This document shows positions 10,617 to 22,927 of a DNA stretch of 64,000 bases, one piece after another. Numbering within the stretch: the stretch's first letter is position 1; each line of letters begins with the position of its first letter. Where the stretch lies: the NCBI GenBank assembly GCA_036867785.1, contig CP145411.1, forward strand, positions 1,791,649-1,855,648, in the 5' to 3' direction. The stretch comes from Plasmodiophora brassicae. Taxonomy: Eukaryota; Endomyxa: Phytomyxea; Phytomyxea; Plasmodiophorida. The notes below the pieces were generated by a model. The model had not been told where the DNA came from and did no database searches. It saw only the letters and a list, made by a program, of their open reading frames with translations. Position numbers and translations under genes: made by a program.

Positions 10617-13012
10617 ATGACGAGTCACCTGCGCAACGCCTGCATTCCGCTGGTGCAACTGCGCCAGGCGGCCGCCGACCGCCTCGCCTCGATCCTGTCC
10701 GAGATCGATGGGCCCAAGGCGCTAGTCCTCGGCCCGGACCTGTCCGGCCCGCTGGTACGCGGGCAGGGGCGCCCTTCGTCTCTCTCCCTCTCTCGGTTCG
10801 TCGCAGCGCTGACCGCCTACCTGCGCAGGGCATGCTCGTCGACGTGTCGCTGCTGAAGCAGAACGGCGTCGATGCCATGTACGAGCTGGGGCCGCATGCG
10901 ATCCGGTGCCAGCACCAGGACATCGTGTACGTCCTGCGCCCGGACCTGCCGTCCATTACGACGTTGTCGGAGCAGGTCCACGCCCACCGACAGGAGGCGC
11001 CCGCCCGCCACCATCATTACCATCTCGTCTTTGTGCCCCGTGCCACCCTCCTGTGCGAGAGCGCCCTCGTACAGGTACGCGTGACAATCGCGCGCCGTGT
11101 TGCGACGCTGACCCCCCGACCCCTCGCAGCTGGGCGTCTATGGCAACGTGACACGATACGAGCTCTGCATCGAGGCACGCCGCGTTGTTCGGTTAACGCC
11201 GTTCGCAAACCGTTAACGTTGTCGGTGTAGTTGTTCCCATACGACGACGACGTGGTCACGATGTGCCTGGAGCGTTGCTTCAGGGACCTGGCCGTCGCCA
11301 ACGACCCGACCTGCTTGTACAGCGTCGCCTGCGCGCTGGTCCACTTCCAGGAGCTGTTCGGGCGCATCCCTCGGGTGGGGTGCTCCACGTGTTGCACCGG
11401 GACGAACTCTGGCTGAGCACGCCGCCGTATGTAGGTACTCGGCAAGGGCGACTGGGCGCACCGCGTCGCCGAGTTGATGATGAAGGTGCAGGAGGAACCG
11501 TCGGCGACGCCCGCGAAGCGATCCGAACGCGTCGAACCCCTTGTCGACGAGCTCATCATCATCGATCGTCGTGTCGACCTGGTCACCCCGATGCTGCAGC
11601 AACGTAAACGCAGGGAACGCCCCCAACGTGATCCGCCCCTGCTGATGCGTTTGCCCGCACACAGTCAACTACGAGGGGCTCCTGGACGAGATCGTCGGCA
11701 TTACGAACGGGTTCGTCGAGGTGGAGAAGCCAGCGGCGAAGGACAGCAGCAAAGCGGGGCGGCCGGCGGTCATGAAGCTGGGCCTGAACTCGGACGACGA
11801 CCTGTTCCGGCAGATCCGCAACACGAACTTCAACGCCATCAAGCACGTCCTGAAGCGACGCGCCGCCCACATCCAGGCGACGTACGAGGAGCGGCACGCC
11901 GCCGAATCCATCTCGCAGATGTCGGCCTTCATGAAGAAGTTCAAAGCCGTCCAGCGCGAGCACACGTCGCTGCAGGCCCACATTGGCCTAGCGGAGCGCG
12001 TCAGCGATGTGACGCGGACGCCCGCCTTCCTGCGCCATCTGCAAGCGCAACTCGGCGTCCTGGTCGGGTCGGGCGCGGACGCACCGGCCGAGGCGGACGC
12101 GTACCTCGAGGAACTCGTCGGCAAGCGCGCGCCCATCGCACAAGTCCTGCGCTTCATCGTCCTCATGTCCACCGTCCTGAACGGCGTCAAGCAGAAACAG
12201 TTCGACTTCATACGTCGGGAGATCGTCCAAACCTGTAACCTGGCCGCGTACGACGTCGACTAGCGCTGATTGCCTGTACCGTCCAGATGGGTTCCAGCAC
12301 CTGCTGACACTGGACAGCCTGGAGCGCAGCGGTCTGTTCGTCAAGGTCGGCGCGTCCCCCGTCGCGGCCGCCCACCCGCTAACTGAGTCTGCAGCGGGAA
12401 TCCCGATCGTCCTGGCCGTCCGTCAGGAGCGCCCTGAACCTGATTGGGGCGCCCGTCAGTGGCGGCGCATCGGACACGGCCCCGAAGACGATGCATTTCG
12501 CGTTCCACGGGTACGCGCCGATCACCTGCCGTCTCGTGGAAGGCGCTCTTCAGCCTGGATGGTCGCACGGCTACATGCGGGACGCCTTGGGTACGGTGCC
12601 GCCCCCTCCCGTTTGCTGTTCCAACGCACGCCACCGCCAACGCTTACGGTTCTGCCTAGCGCAACTGCCGGGGAAGACGTTCGCCCACACGGTCGACGAT
12701 CAGAAGCGGCCGGCCGGGGCCGTCCAGGGCGCCAAGAAAATCGTCGTCGTGTGTTTCGTGGGCGGCGTCACGTTCGCCGAGATCTCGGTCCTGCGCTGGC
12801 TGTCGGGTAACGCCGCGCCTGCTACGTCGTCGTCGCGTCACCCTTCCGGGTGTTACTCACGCTGCCTGGCGTGTTTAGGGCGGCAGAACCACGACCGCGA
12901 GTACGTCATCCTGACGACGCACCTGAGCAACGGCGACCAGATGGTCGACAGCCTGGCCGTCGCCCTGGACAACGCGCTCACGCGGCACCATCCCGCATCG
13001 GCAACGCAATGA
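10617..13012 (+). CDS. VPS33: VPS33, Sec1/Munc18-family subunit of HOPS/CORVET
   Basis: Ten exons (10617-10754, 10829-11074, 11130-11183, 11231-11374, 11435-11603, 11665-12234, 12287-12345, 12395-12590, 12660-12806, 12879-13012), ~618 aa, every phase agreeing; introns 47-74 nt. It has the Sec1 N-terminal region (LASILSEIDGPKALVLGPD), domain 2 (LFPYDDDVVTMCLERCF, then FQELFGRIPRVLGKGDW), the ELIIIDRRVDLVTPMLQQL motif typical of SM proteins (ID R.vDlvTpl), a long helical domain 3a and the ending FVGGVTFAEISVLRWLS. VPS33 binds SNARE bundles and drives fusion at endosomes and lysosomes. Together with VPS53, CLN3 and the TBC GAP it makes the window rich in endomembrane genes. Confidence 0.93.
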
Positions 13013-13135
13013 ACCGGGTTCGTTCGCTGGGGGTGGTGACGACGGGTTGCAGGTCTACCTACCGCTGGCTGATCGATGGGCGTCGGTGACACCTGCATCG
13101 TCTGCTGTAGTAGGCGGTGGTGATGACGACGACGA

Positions 13136-13866
13136 TCAGAAGCAGGCCATGGCGTCGTAGCAGGCCAGGTCGAGCCCGTGCGGCTCGTCGACCTCGACCA
13201 GGCGCATGCCGCCGGCGTCGGCAAAGTACGAACAGCACCGTTCCCTGCAGGATGGCCACCGGTCAGGCCACGCGCGGACCGCCATCAGGCACGACCTACG
13301 CGTCGTACGGCGGGACGATCACGTCGAGGATCGCCGAGTGGGCATACGCGGTGATCCCGTGCACGTTGCCCGACGACGGCGTCAGGACGGTCGTCGGCAG
13401 CGACGCGTCCCGGATCGCATCGCTCTGGACGACGTACCTGCCGGTCAGGCGCCTGGGCGTCCGCGTTAGTCGATGTGGGCGCCGCCGGCGACGACGACGC
13501 TCGTGCGTGGTACCCGTTGGCGTCGACGGCGGGCGCGCCGTCGACCCAGTCGAGGTTCCTGATGCGGACGGAGCCGGCGAGGACGCGCGTGAACACGGTC
13601 ATGCCCGGGTGGTCGTGGTACGGGAACGCGGCCCCCGCCGGCATCAGGAACACGCCAATGTCGAACGCGTCGTCGTCGTGCGCTACCTCCAGGTAGGCGA
13701 ACCCGGGCACCGACGGCGGCGCCAGCAGGCGGATCCCGTCCATCTCCCGGCTGATGGCCCGCACGGCCTCCTGCGACAGGACGCCGGCGCCGACGATCGC
13801 CCCGGGCGCCGACAGCGCGCGCCGCACGACGCCCTCCAGGTGCCGGAGCCGCTCCTTGGTCAGCAT
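13136..13866 (-). CDS. ADO/PCO-type thiol dioxygenase
   Basis: Three exons (13866-13499, 13452-13300, 13244-13136), ~209 aa; introns 46 and 55 nt, phases agree. The cupin core reads FDIGVFLMPAGAAFPYHDHPG, with the HDHPGM iron-binding histidines, then the partner motif NVHGITAYAHSAILDVIVPP with the third histidine, and the family ending PPYD..RCCSYF. Such enzymes (animal ADO, plant cysteine oxidases) oxidise cysteamine or N-terminal cysteine of proteins, using O2, and can act as oxygen sensors that mark proteins for the N-degron pathway. It is divergent to the kinesin gene with ~200 bases between starts. Substrate cannot be told from sequence. Confidence 0.9.
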
Positions 13867-14066
13867 TGGCGCGCGTCTAGGTCGAACAGTGTCTGGCAGG
13901 CGACGGCCTCCATCTGGCGACACCGTCCCGAACCCACGCGCGACGTGTTGTGTGCCGAACACCACAGCGAGGCGAGGCGGGCACGTGTTCGCACGACGCC
14001 ATCCCGCCCTCCGTCACACAGTACCCCCCGGGCATCACACAGTACCCTAAAGGGCACGCCAACGTC

Positions 14067-16377
14067 ATGGACGACACGGCGACGGCGACGACAACGACGG
14101 CGTCGACGACGATCGACGTCTACTGTCGGATCCGGCCGACGCGTCGGGCGTCGCGGTCGTACGCGTGCGACGAGTCGGGGACGCGCGTCATCCTGTCGGT
14201 GCCGCGCCGGGCGGGCGACGGGTACGTCAACAACCAGCGCGACACGTTCGAGTTCCCGTTCGCGGGCGTGTTCGACCAGGACGCCACCCAGGAGGACGTG
14301 TTCGCGCGTGTCGCCGCCCCCGTCGTCGACAGCGTCCTCGACGGGTACAACGGCACCATCTTCGCGTACGGGCAGACCGGGTCCGGCAAGACGTACACGA
14401 TCACGGGCGGCGCCCGCGAGTACGACGAGCGCGGCATCATCCCGCGGTCGCTGGCCCGGATCTTCGCCCACGCCGACCGCCACGCCAGCGACAACGCGTT
14501 CACCGTCCGCATCCAGTACCTGGAGATCTACAACAACGCGGTCAGTGTGTGGGGCTGTGTGTGTGTGTTGTCTCTGCGCCTGACGCGCCGTCGACGTAGG
14601 GGTACAACCTGCTGGACGGCGACCGGGTCCCCGACCGGTACGACAACATGACCAAGGTGGTGCTGCGCGAGGACGAGGACGGGCGCGTCCAGTACACGGG
14701 CCTGGACCCGATCACGACGACGTCGCTGGAGGACGCCCTGAACCTGCTGTTCTACGGCGACCTGAACCGGATCGTGGAGAAGACGCCGATGAACGACGGG
14801 TCGTCCCGGTCGCACTGCATCTTCATGGTGCAGGTCGAGTCGCGGTCGCAGCGCACCGGCCTGATCCGGCGGTCGCGCCTCAACCTGGTCGACCTGGCCG
14901 GCAGCGAGCGGGTCGCCAAGACGCAGGTGGACGGCAAGATCCTGACCGAGGCCCGCCGCATCAACCTGTCGCTGCACTACCTCGAGCAGGTCATCGTGGC
15001 GCTGCACGAGCAGGCGCAGGGCAGCGCCCGCGTCCACGTCCCGTACCGCAACTCGATGATCACGACGATCCTCAAGGACAGCCTGGGCGGCAACTGCCGC
15101 ACGGTCATGGTCGCCACGGTCAACGTCGAGCAGGCCCAGGTCGACGAGTCCATCTCGACGTGCCGGTTCGCGCAGCGCGTCGCCATGATCGTCAACGACG
15201 CCAAAGTCAACGAGGAGCTGGACCCGGCCATCGTCATCGCCCGCCTGAAGCGACGCGTCCAGGAGCTCGAGGCGCAGCTGGCCGTCGCCCGGCCCGGCGA
15301 CGACGCCGACGGCGAGCCGGCCCCGTTCGACGACAGCGCCCGGGCGCGCTGCGACACGCTCGTCGACGAGTTCGTCAACAGCGCCGCCGCCGACGACGAC
15401 GAGCAGGCGTCGGTGACGATCCTGTCGGCCCTGGCCGGCGACCGCATCGCCTACTGCCTGCGACGGTTGAAGACGCTGGTCGGCGGCGCCCAGCAGCAAC
15501 AGCGGGCGGCGTCGGCCGGGGACGCTCCCGCCAACCCGCACGCCATCGTGCGCCTGAAGAAGGTCATCGAGGACCGCGACAATGAGATCGTACGTGCGCG
15601 GCACCCGCTCGTGCCCACCACCATGCAGCCGTCCGGGTTCCTGACGCTGTGTGCAGGCGATCCTGGTTGGCATGCTGAAGGCGAAGGAGGCGAACGGCGT
15701 CGCGAACGTCAGGGCGGCGGTCGCGTCGACCGGCGCGTCGCTGACGCCGGCGCAGGCGGACGAGATCGTGGAGCGACGCCGGGCGTTCGACGAGTACCGG
15801 ACGCAGGGCGACTCCGAGACGAGGAAGCAGATGCAGGCGGGCGTCGAGGACCTGCAGGCCAAGATCGTCGCGGCCAAGTCGCTGGGCGAGCGGTTGAACG
15901 CGACGATGAAGACGATCGACACGCTGAAGGACCAGCTGCAGCAGCAGCGGATGCGGGCGTCGGTCCGCCAGATCACCGACGGGGAACCGTCGCACGACGA
16001 CGCCAACGAGATCGCCGATCTGGAACGACGCCTGGACGGGGAGCGGCACGCGTACGGCACGCTGGTCGCGTCGTTGCGCCAGGCCAAGAAGGAGATCGAG
16101 CACGTGCAGCACTGGATCTCCAAGCTGCGCGTTCGCATGCAGAAGGAGTTCGACAGGATGTGGGTGGCAACGCGCGCGCCCGCGCGTCCGCCCTAACGCG
16201 CGCGTGTTCAGGTGGGACGACGGCGCGAAACGCAACCCTGCAAGGACGGCGGTCGGTGACGCCCCGCGACGATTGGTGGCCACGGGAGACGCCGCCGTTG
16301 ACGCCGACATCGCCAGGTTCTATCAGGCGAGCCGCTCGGCGACGCCGGCAAGGTCGCAGCCGACGACCAGCACCTAG
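14067..16377 (+). CDS. Kinesin-9 family motor (KIF6/KIF9-like)
   Basis: Four exons (14067-14540, 14600-15589, 15657-16159, 16212-16377), ~710 aa; introns 59, 67 and 52 nt. The motor domain has the P-loop GQTGSGKTYT, NDGSSRSHCIF (switch I), and NLVDLAGSERV (switch II). The neck-proximal run YRNSMITTILKDSLGGNC followed by ESISTCRFAQRV is typical of kinesin-9. A coiled-coil tail with the ending DIARFYQASR follows, like the FYKAR tail of KIF9. Kinesin-9 proteins work in the central pair and axoneme of motile flagella. One oddity: canonical NEESSRSH/LNLSLSAL are changed (LHYLEQ after RINLS), still within family variation. Confidence 0.92.
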
Positions 16378-16747
16378 CGCACCATATACGAGTCCTATAT
16401 CGCCCGCTGCGACTGACCGGCCGTTGTGCCTGCCTGACGAAGCGACCGTCTTGTCAAAGACGACTGCCAATGGCACAGGCGGTCGTTTCCACATTCGTCA
16501 CCCTGCTGCAACACGAGCATACCAGCCTGTTTCGGATGGGGGGTCCGTCGACAACGGCCGTGTCGTCGGGCGTGCAACCGCTCATCCGCTGGCCCAGGCA
16601 CTGACTGGCCCATAATGTCGAGTGGAAGTAGCGTTCAACCGCGTCATTATTATAGGTCGAGGGGGTGCATCGTTGGACACTCCTCTGTTGAACGGGCGTT
16701 TTAGCGAGACACGAGCGCTGAAAGCAAACCGTGTGGCAACCTGACCG

Positions 16748-19700
16748 TTAGAATATGTAGAACTTCTTGGTCGAGTCCAGGTCTTTGATGATGGGTTCCG
16801 CTTGCGTGGCGACGGGGCACAACGCGTTGTAGGCCTTCAGGACCGGCTGCTGGTCGGATTTCTTCATGCCCTTCAGGTCCATGATCCTGGACAGGTCTGC
16901 CTGGTTCGCCGATGGACACAGTGTCGAGAAGGTCTGCAGCAGAGAGGCAGAGACGTGAGCAACCCACTGAGTGAGCGGGCAACATGAGAGAGCGCGCGAG
17001 CGTACCTCTGCAAGCGTATCCGGGGTCGCTGATATCGTCTTTAGAATCGCCTCCGTCTTCCCCAACTACAAACCGTGACAGATCTGAGCGTCGCGATTCG
17101 TTCGGAACGTGAGTTGCGGTCACCTGTTTGATCAAGACGGTCGCGTATGCTTTTGGCGCGCGCTTCTTTTCGGCCTCGAGCGTTGCTTGTTTATCACTAT
17201 CCTGCAAGGGTCAGACGTTGCAGACCGACAAACAAGACCCCTAACTGGACCTTCCAAGCGAGGGCAAATTGAGCAGAACTGTCTTCAGGGCTTCCGTATC
17301 CAAGAGCAGTTGCTGGGCACCGAAATCGTTGATGCGCTTGCAGCGAAGGATCGTCAGCAAATACTTTGGCAGGAAGGTGGCCACGAGGCGACTGCAGAAG
17401 AAGTGGTGGTACACGGGCGATATCACGGACGACAACGTGGACACCTTCTCGTTGAACTGGCTTCGTAACTGCTGAACGTATGACGACGTATCGCCGACCT
17501 GGAATGCAGCATCGTGAGCCGACGCGCAAGGGCGAGACCAACATCGACACAGACAGCGTCCATGGTTGCCAGCGGAAGTTTGGACATGCTGGCCAGGATC
17601 TTGTCCGCCTGGGCCGCCGTCACGGTGACGACCTCTTCGATAGCCATGTTGATCAGGGAATCGAAACTCTCCTGTACGCGCACCCGTTCAGTATGTGGCC
17701 AGAGCGGCACAGGAACGACCAAGACCGACCTGGACATGGCCGAGGTCAACGTCTTGACCAATCTGTTTCGAGATTGATTCTTGCAGCTGGGGCAATGTCT
17801 CGCTGCAGTACCTGAGGCACACACATTACGGGGTCATTCGGGCCGGTGCATTGCCTGCATCGGCACGATACTCTGCCGTGTTGATCAGGACACCGAGCGA
17901 TTGAAGCTGGGCAGTGGTCAGGTCGGGGACGGTGGGCGCCACGACCGGGATGGCCCCAGCCCCGGGGATCGCAGGTGCCTCGGGCGCGCGTTTGCTCAAG
18001 ACCGGAACGTGAGACTCCAGGACCTTGCAATAGCCCTGGAGACCAGCGCAGTAAACTTCGTGGACGTCGAGCAAGATTTGCGGCTGGTCCAGCCGGATGC
18101 ACCGTTTCATAGACCTGCCCCAGGAGCATTAGCTGGTGATGCTCCAACACTGTACAACTGCAGCACTTGGGCATACGTCTTGATGTAGAGAAAGATTTGG
18201 TCGGAGCCTTTGTACCTCTGGCAACTGGATGTCACCTGTACAGGATGCCACGTTTCGCCCGTTGTCAGGTTGTCTAGAAGCCTAGCGCAGTGTCAGACCA
18301 GGCACGGGAGGACAATCGTTCGGGTAACCCACTCGGCCATGTTCTGCTTCTCAAGCGTTACGTAACAGCCCATAAACGGCTGGAAGCAGGACGAGATCGA
18401 GTTCCGGAAGTTCAGCTTCACTTGGCCTGGCGACGAATCCTTTTCTGTGCATGACACCTAATGAGCAGGCACCGCGGATGCATTCGGCGCGCAGGTCCCC
18501 ACGTTGAGTTCCGGAGCGCCCAGCCGACGTTGTGCTTTCCCGGCGGTCGTCAGAGTCGTCAACCTGCACAGCAGGCCGGTGGGCACGCCTGGTACCTTCA
18601 ACCTGGACTATATACGCACCACTTCCGAGAGTGCCTCTGGTTCGACACCGTGGTTGTTGTTGCTGTCGGCGCCAAACGACCGCTGCATGTCTCTCTCGAA
18701 GCTGATCGTCTTCGTCAAAATGCGGACCAGTACGGAGACCTCGATGTTGTCACCAATCGACTCTGCTTTCAAAAGCGTCTTCAAGTGCTGCGACGCTGCA
18801 CAAACCCAGTCAACACGTTGCTGGCCAACGTCACCAGGCATTCGTACTCAGCGAGCAGAACTCCTGCGCCAACAGGCCGGGCACATTCCAGCTCTCCGGA
18901 AACACGCCCTTGAACCGCTCCCGAAAGTTCTTCGACTGCAGTCGGAACCATTCATATCGTCGATCGACATTTTCCAGGCGCGCGTCCTCAACCTGGCGCG
19001 ACATCAGACGGTGCGTTGAGCAGAACCGCCCGGCGGCACGCCTACCGGAGCGGAGCCACTGATCTCGCTGGGCGTGAACACTGATCTATACGGCTCCAGT
19101 GTGCGTCGCACAACGGAGTCGATCAGAGACGAGCGGCACTCGGGGCCAAGGACGCTCACCACGGAGCACGCCTAGCGGAACGGAAATCAGGCGTCCCACT
19201 GGCAAGTTCCCACGTCCCGGGCGGTCGTCGCCTACGTCTGCGAGGACGCGCTGGTTCTCCAACGACCCGGCCCCCGCAGCCCCGAACGCCTCGAACACGG
19301 CCGCGCGTAACGATTCCCTGCATTCGGCCGCCTTCTTGTTCAGGTCGCTCTTCACGCGCGCATCGTGTGGTGGTCAGCGCCGGGATCGTCCGTTCAGAAA
19401 ACGCATGGCCTACCAGCTTGCCCACGTTGGCGTAAGACGCGAACAGGTTGGCGACGTCGTGGTAGGCCTTGAGAAGGTTGGCCGCCTCCTTGAAGTCGCG
19501 CTCGGCCGTCTTGGAGCGCAACTGGGCCACCGACATGCTCATCATGTGCAGCTGCTTCAGCGCCAGGATCGTCCTCGACAGGTTCTTCTTGGCGATGTCC
19601 TGGACAGAAAACACGCCCCCGGTTCACTCCCAATGCGTTCGGTGCAGTCGAGCGGCGATCGGGCGGACCAGCGTACGAATGTCGCGGCAGATATCGGCGA

Positions 19701-20179
19701 CCTGCTGCTGCGACGATTCGGACTTTGACGAGATCGATGCGATCTTCTTGAACAGGTCGGACACGACCTCCTGCGTGTCGTGCAGCGCCGTTCGTGTCCG
19801 GACGCGGGAGCAGGCCGCTTCCCGAATCCCGCTGCGTGAACGTCGCCAGGATCAGTCGGATTGCGTGTCGCTGCCGCAGTCGACGGCAGGCGAACCTTCG
19901 AATGTCGGCGTCCAGTGCAGCGCACTGGCGTTCGATTTCGGTGACGCGCGTGCCGAGGTCGCCCAGCGCATCCGGCCCCGGCAGCATCGCGTTGATGAAC
20001 GCGTCCCGGTCGAACGTGGGCGCATCCAGCATCTCCCTAAGCCGTTCGTCGACGTCGTCCTCGGGCGTGGCGCCTGGCGCCGCCGCCCCCGCCTGGGCCT
20101 GCTCCCGGCGCACATGGACGATCTCGCGCACGATGCCCTCGCATCGGTCGCTGAGCACAAAGTCGCCGCCTGGCACCAT
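16748..20179 (-). CDS. VPS53: VPS53, subunit of GARP/EARP tethering complexes
   Basis: Seventeen exons from 20179 to 16748 encode ~818 aa (human 832); all junctions agree in phase and introns are 44-76 nt. Exons: 20179-19896, 19831-19669, 19599-19414, 19349-19236, 19171-19046, 18992-18848, 18795-18623, 18563-18503, 18426-18299, 18235-18149, 18083-17872, 17811-17730, 17671-17543, 17498-17251, 17196-17124, 17065-17006, 16933-16748. Hallmarks: DRDAFINAMLPGPDALGDL near the N-terminus, ICRDIRTLDIAKKNLSRTI, DRRYEWFRLQSKNFRERFK, VLINTAEYCSETLPQLQ, GAQQLLLDTEALKTVLLNLPS and IMDLKGMKKSDQQPVL near the end. VPS53 tethers endosome-derived vesicles at the trans-Golgi (GARP) or recycling endosomes (EARP). 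The start is the first ATG of the N-terminal exon. Confidence 0.93.
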
Positions 20180-20406
20180 TTTGCGACAGTGATGGGGCCA
20201 AAACGCGTCCGCCCGACAGAGTGGTTCGCCGGGTTCGGTGGGCGCGCGCCCGACGCCGACCTGTCTCGCAGTGCGACGACTGCCGCCGCTGTACAGCAGA
20301 ACGTGCGCGCCGCGAGTCGTCTTCTGTCACAGTGCGTGCGACTTGTGGGTCTGCAGCACCAGTCGTGAACAATGACGCGCGACGTCGCTCTATGCCCATC
20401 CGTGTG

Positions 20407-22430
20407 TTATTGTTGGCATCGATGCGTACCGCCATTGGATCGGAGGACAGCCCGGCGGGCGCATTCGTCCCAGTCGGTTCGATAGACGACCACGGCGGCG
20501 ACGACGACAAAGGCCAGGTACCCGACCGACAGGCCCGTCCACAACCCCGCCAGGTACAGATGCCACTTGAACGCAAAGACGTACGCTAGCGGCAGCGACA
20601 TGCCCCAGGTGCACTGCACAACAACAGACGTTGAGGGGTCGGGTCAACGCAGGCACCTGCAGGGGGGATTTACGAGGCAACCAAGGACGGCGACGGGCAT
20701 GGGGCGACCCTGCCCGAACAGGATAGATTCCAGCGATATCAGAACGCTGCAGGCAGCAATTGGCGCAAACGGTCAGCGGGCGGATGACCAGGTAGAGCAA
20801 TGACGGATGGCAACCTGACGCCCACGTAGGATATGGACAGGACGAACATGAGCGCCGACATGTCCTGCCAGACGGCGGGGTCGTTAGAGAACAGATGGCC
20901 GATGACGTTCCGCATGGCGAGCAGCGCGAGGCCAACCAGACCACCGAGGACAACGGAAACCAGAAGCGAGACTCTTGCCGAACGCATCGCGTTCGTCGGG
21001 TGATTTGCACCTGTAGGTGGCATGAGACAATATCGCAGACAGGCTAGCGCTGCCGAATCGCTGCTACCGAGATGGTACCCGACACGGCAGGTCGTCGCCT
21101 TGGCCAAGCCGAACGAGAAGCAGTGTAACGCGAAGAACACGTTGAAGACGGCCGACTGCGTGGCAACATCGACAACGCCTGCCAGCAACGCACGCGTCAG
21201 CAGATGATTCAGAGCGGCCGGCAGCATACACGCGACCGGACCCAGGCTGGCCGCCATCAACGTCACGACTTCCATTTGCTGAACGAGGGACAGAGAGGAC
21301 GTCACAACGGGGCGATGGCGAACGCTGGCAGCGCACCGACCCATTGCTCGATCGCGTTGCCAATCATGGTCGGGAGCGTCTGCCGAAAGTATTCAGCAAC
21401 GTCGCGCCTCGTGAACCAGTAGACGATGGAGGTATCCGGCCAGGTTTGCCGATGCAGCCCTTTCCAAGCGCCCGCATACGTGATGAAGACCAGTGGTTGC
21501 AGGGTACGGGAGACGGAGGTGGCAATGGCGGACCCGACGAACCCCAGGCCAGGCCACGAGCCGATGCCGTGCACGAAGACGACATTGAGGACCAGGTTGA
21601 CAGCAACGAACGCCATGTTGTTGTACAGTTGCGGCAGGACGATGCCCTGTGCTTGGAAGTACTGCCGAACGGCGTAGTAGACCTCGTTCGGGATCAGGCC
21701 CCAGATCGACCAGAACGCATACTCGTTCGCCAGGGACCTGCAGCGGGCAACAGCAGTCAGCCCCCCGCATCGAGCAGGTTGGTTGCCGCATCTGACGCGA
21801 TGTGTGGGGGCGCGCCCAGCCAGAGAAGGATGTCCCCTGGGGCCAACGAGCGGGATGAGATGACGGCAGGAGGACGGATCGTACAGCAGGGCTGACCGGT
21901 GAACATCCAGCAGACCATGACGGGAACGCACATGAGCGTTGTGATGATCAGCCCGATCTGCAGCCACTGCCCAACGAGCCTATAATTCTGGGCGCCGTAC
22001 GCCTGCGAGCATAGCGCTGACCACATGCAGGTTCGTCAGGCGGCGCGCTGCGATGTGCGCCTAATCCGCGCAACACAGACCGTTCAGGGCATCGGCCGCT
22101 GTGGACGGGAACGTGCCGGTGACGTCCATGACGACGTAGGACATGGCGGCGGCGGCCAGGTATTCCGTTCCGCCCTGCAGGTGGCCCAGGACGGATATAT
22201 CAGTGACTGCCACTATACAGGGAACGGGCACGTCGTGCCGCGTCGTTAGCCATTTGCCGGGGACACGGGATGGCCCAACGCACGGAACTGATCATCCGGC
22301 AGAACGAGGAGAACCCGACGGGCCATCCGACGCGGATCAGGGTGGACAGCTCCGACCGGTAGGCGACGGGCTCATCACCGGCCAGCAGTGGCGACGTTAG
22401 CCCCAGCTGGGCGACAGGCTGCGGGTACAT
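20407..22430 (-). CDS. MATE family multidrug/toxin extrusion transporter
   Basis: Eight exons (22430-22289, 22212-22081, 22016-21897, 21836-21797, 21737-21341, 21278-20815, 20746-20674, 20613-20407), ~524 aa, phases all consistent. Diagnostic motifs: DISVLGHLQGGTEYLAAAA, ALNALCSQAYGAQNYRLVG (the MATE L.tLcsQAyGA), IEQWQMEVVTLMAASLGP (E.WqfEvl.L.aG), CFSFGLAKATTCRVGYHLG and ILFGQGRPMPVAVLGCL. Twelve hydrophobic segments are expected and about that many are visible. MATE proteins export cationic drugs, flavonoids or organic acids using H+ or Na+ gradients, at plasma or vacuolar membranes. The substrate is unknown. Confidence 0.92.
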
Positions 22431-22927
22431 GGGCCTCGCGCGGAGCACTTGTTGTTGTATTGCCCCTCCCCCCAAACAGGAATGTGTGGGCCGCGCGGCG
22501 CGCGCTTGTGCCGTACGCACCGCCCCCAGCCAGCCAGCGGCGCCCCGCCCAGACCGACCAGGCCGTTCATTCGTTTTCTGCCAACCTGCCCCATGCCCCA
22601 TGGGGCTACCCTGGGCGTCTCACCCGACTCCACGTTTCCGGACGCGGAAATACGTCTTGAGCGGACAAACGTGGGCCAAAGTGCATAAAGGAACGCCCAG
22701 CGTCGGGATTGCCATTGTGACTGTTGGCCGGCCGATATCCATACCCGGTCTGTCAAACAGTTATAGCACTACTGTAATCCGCCCCGGGCGGTCGTGCTCC
22801 TAGGTGACGTCACGATTGTGTACGCCACCGGGATCTGCAGAGAGAGAGAGAGAGCAAGATATCGACAGCCCGGGGGGCACGTGCCGTCCCGCGGGACGAC
22901 TAGTGGGATCATTCGCCTGGGTTGACG
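22431..22927. other. Intergenic region with short (AG)n run
   Basis: About 500 bases between divergent genes. It holds a Pro/Arg-coding GC-rich stretch without a credible gene and an (AG)n microsatellite near 22843-22856. It probably carries both promoters; no motif was identified. Confidence 0.4.

Noticed and set aside
18149-18220. 19-nt and 31-nt candidate introns in VPS53
   Set aside because: A single 65-nt intron (18084-18148) with a branch-like site keeps phase 0 and aligns better with VPS53.
21022-21207. Plus-strand frames across the MATE gene
   Set aside because: The minus-strand MATE exons explain this DNA fully.
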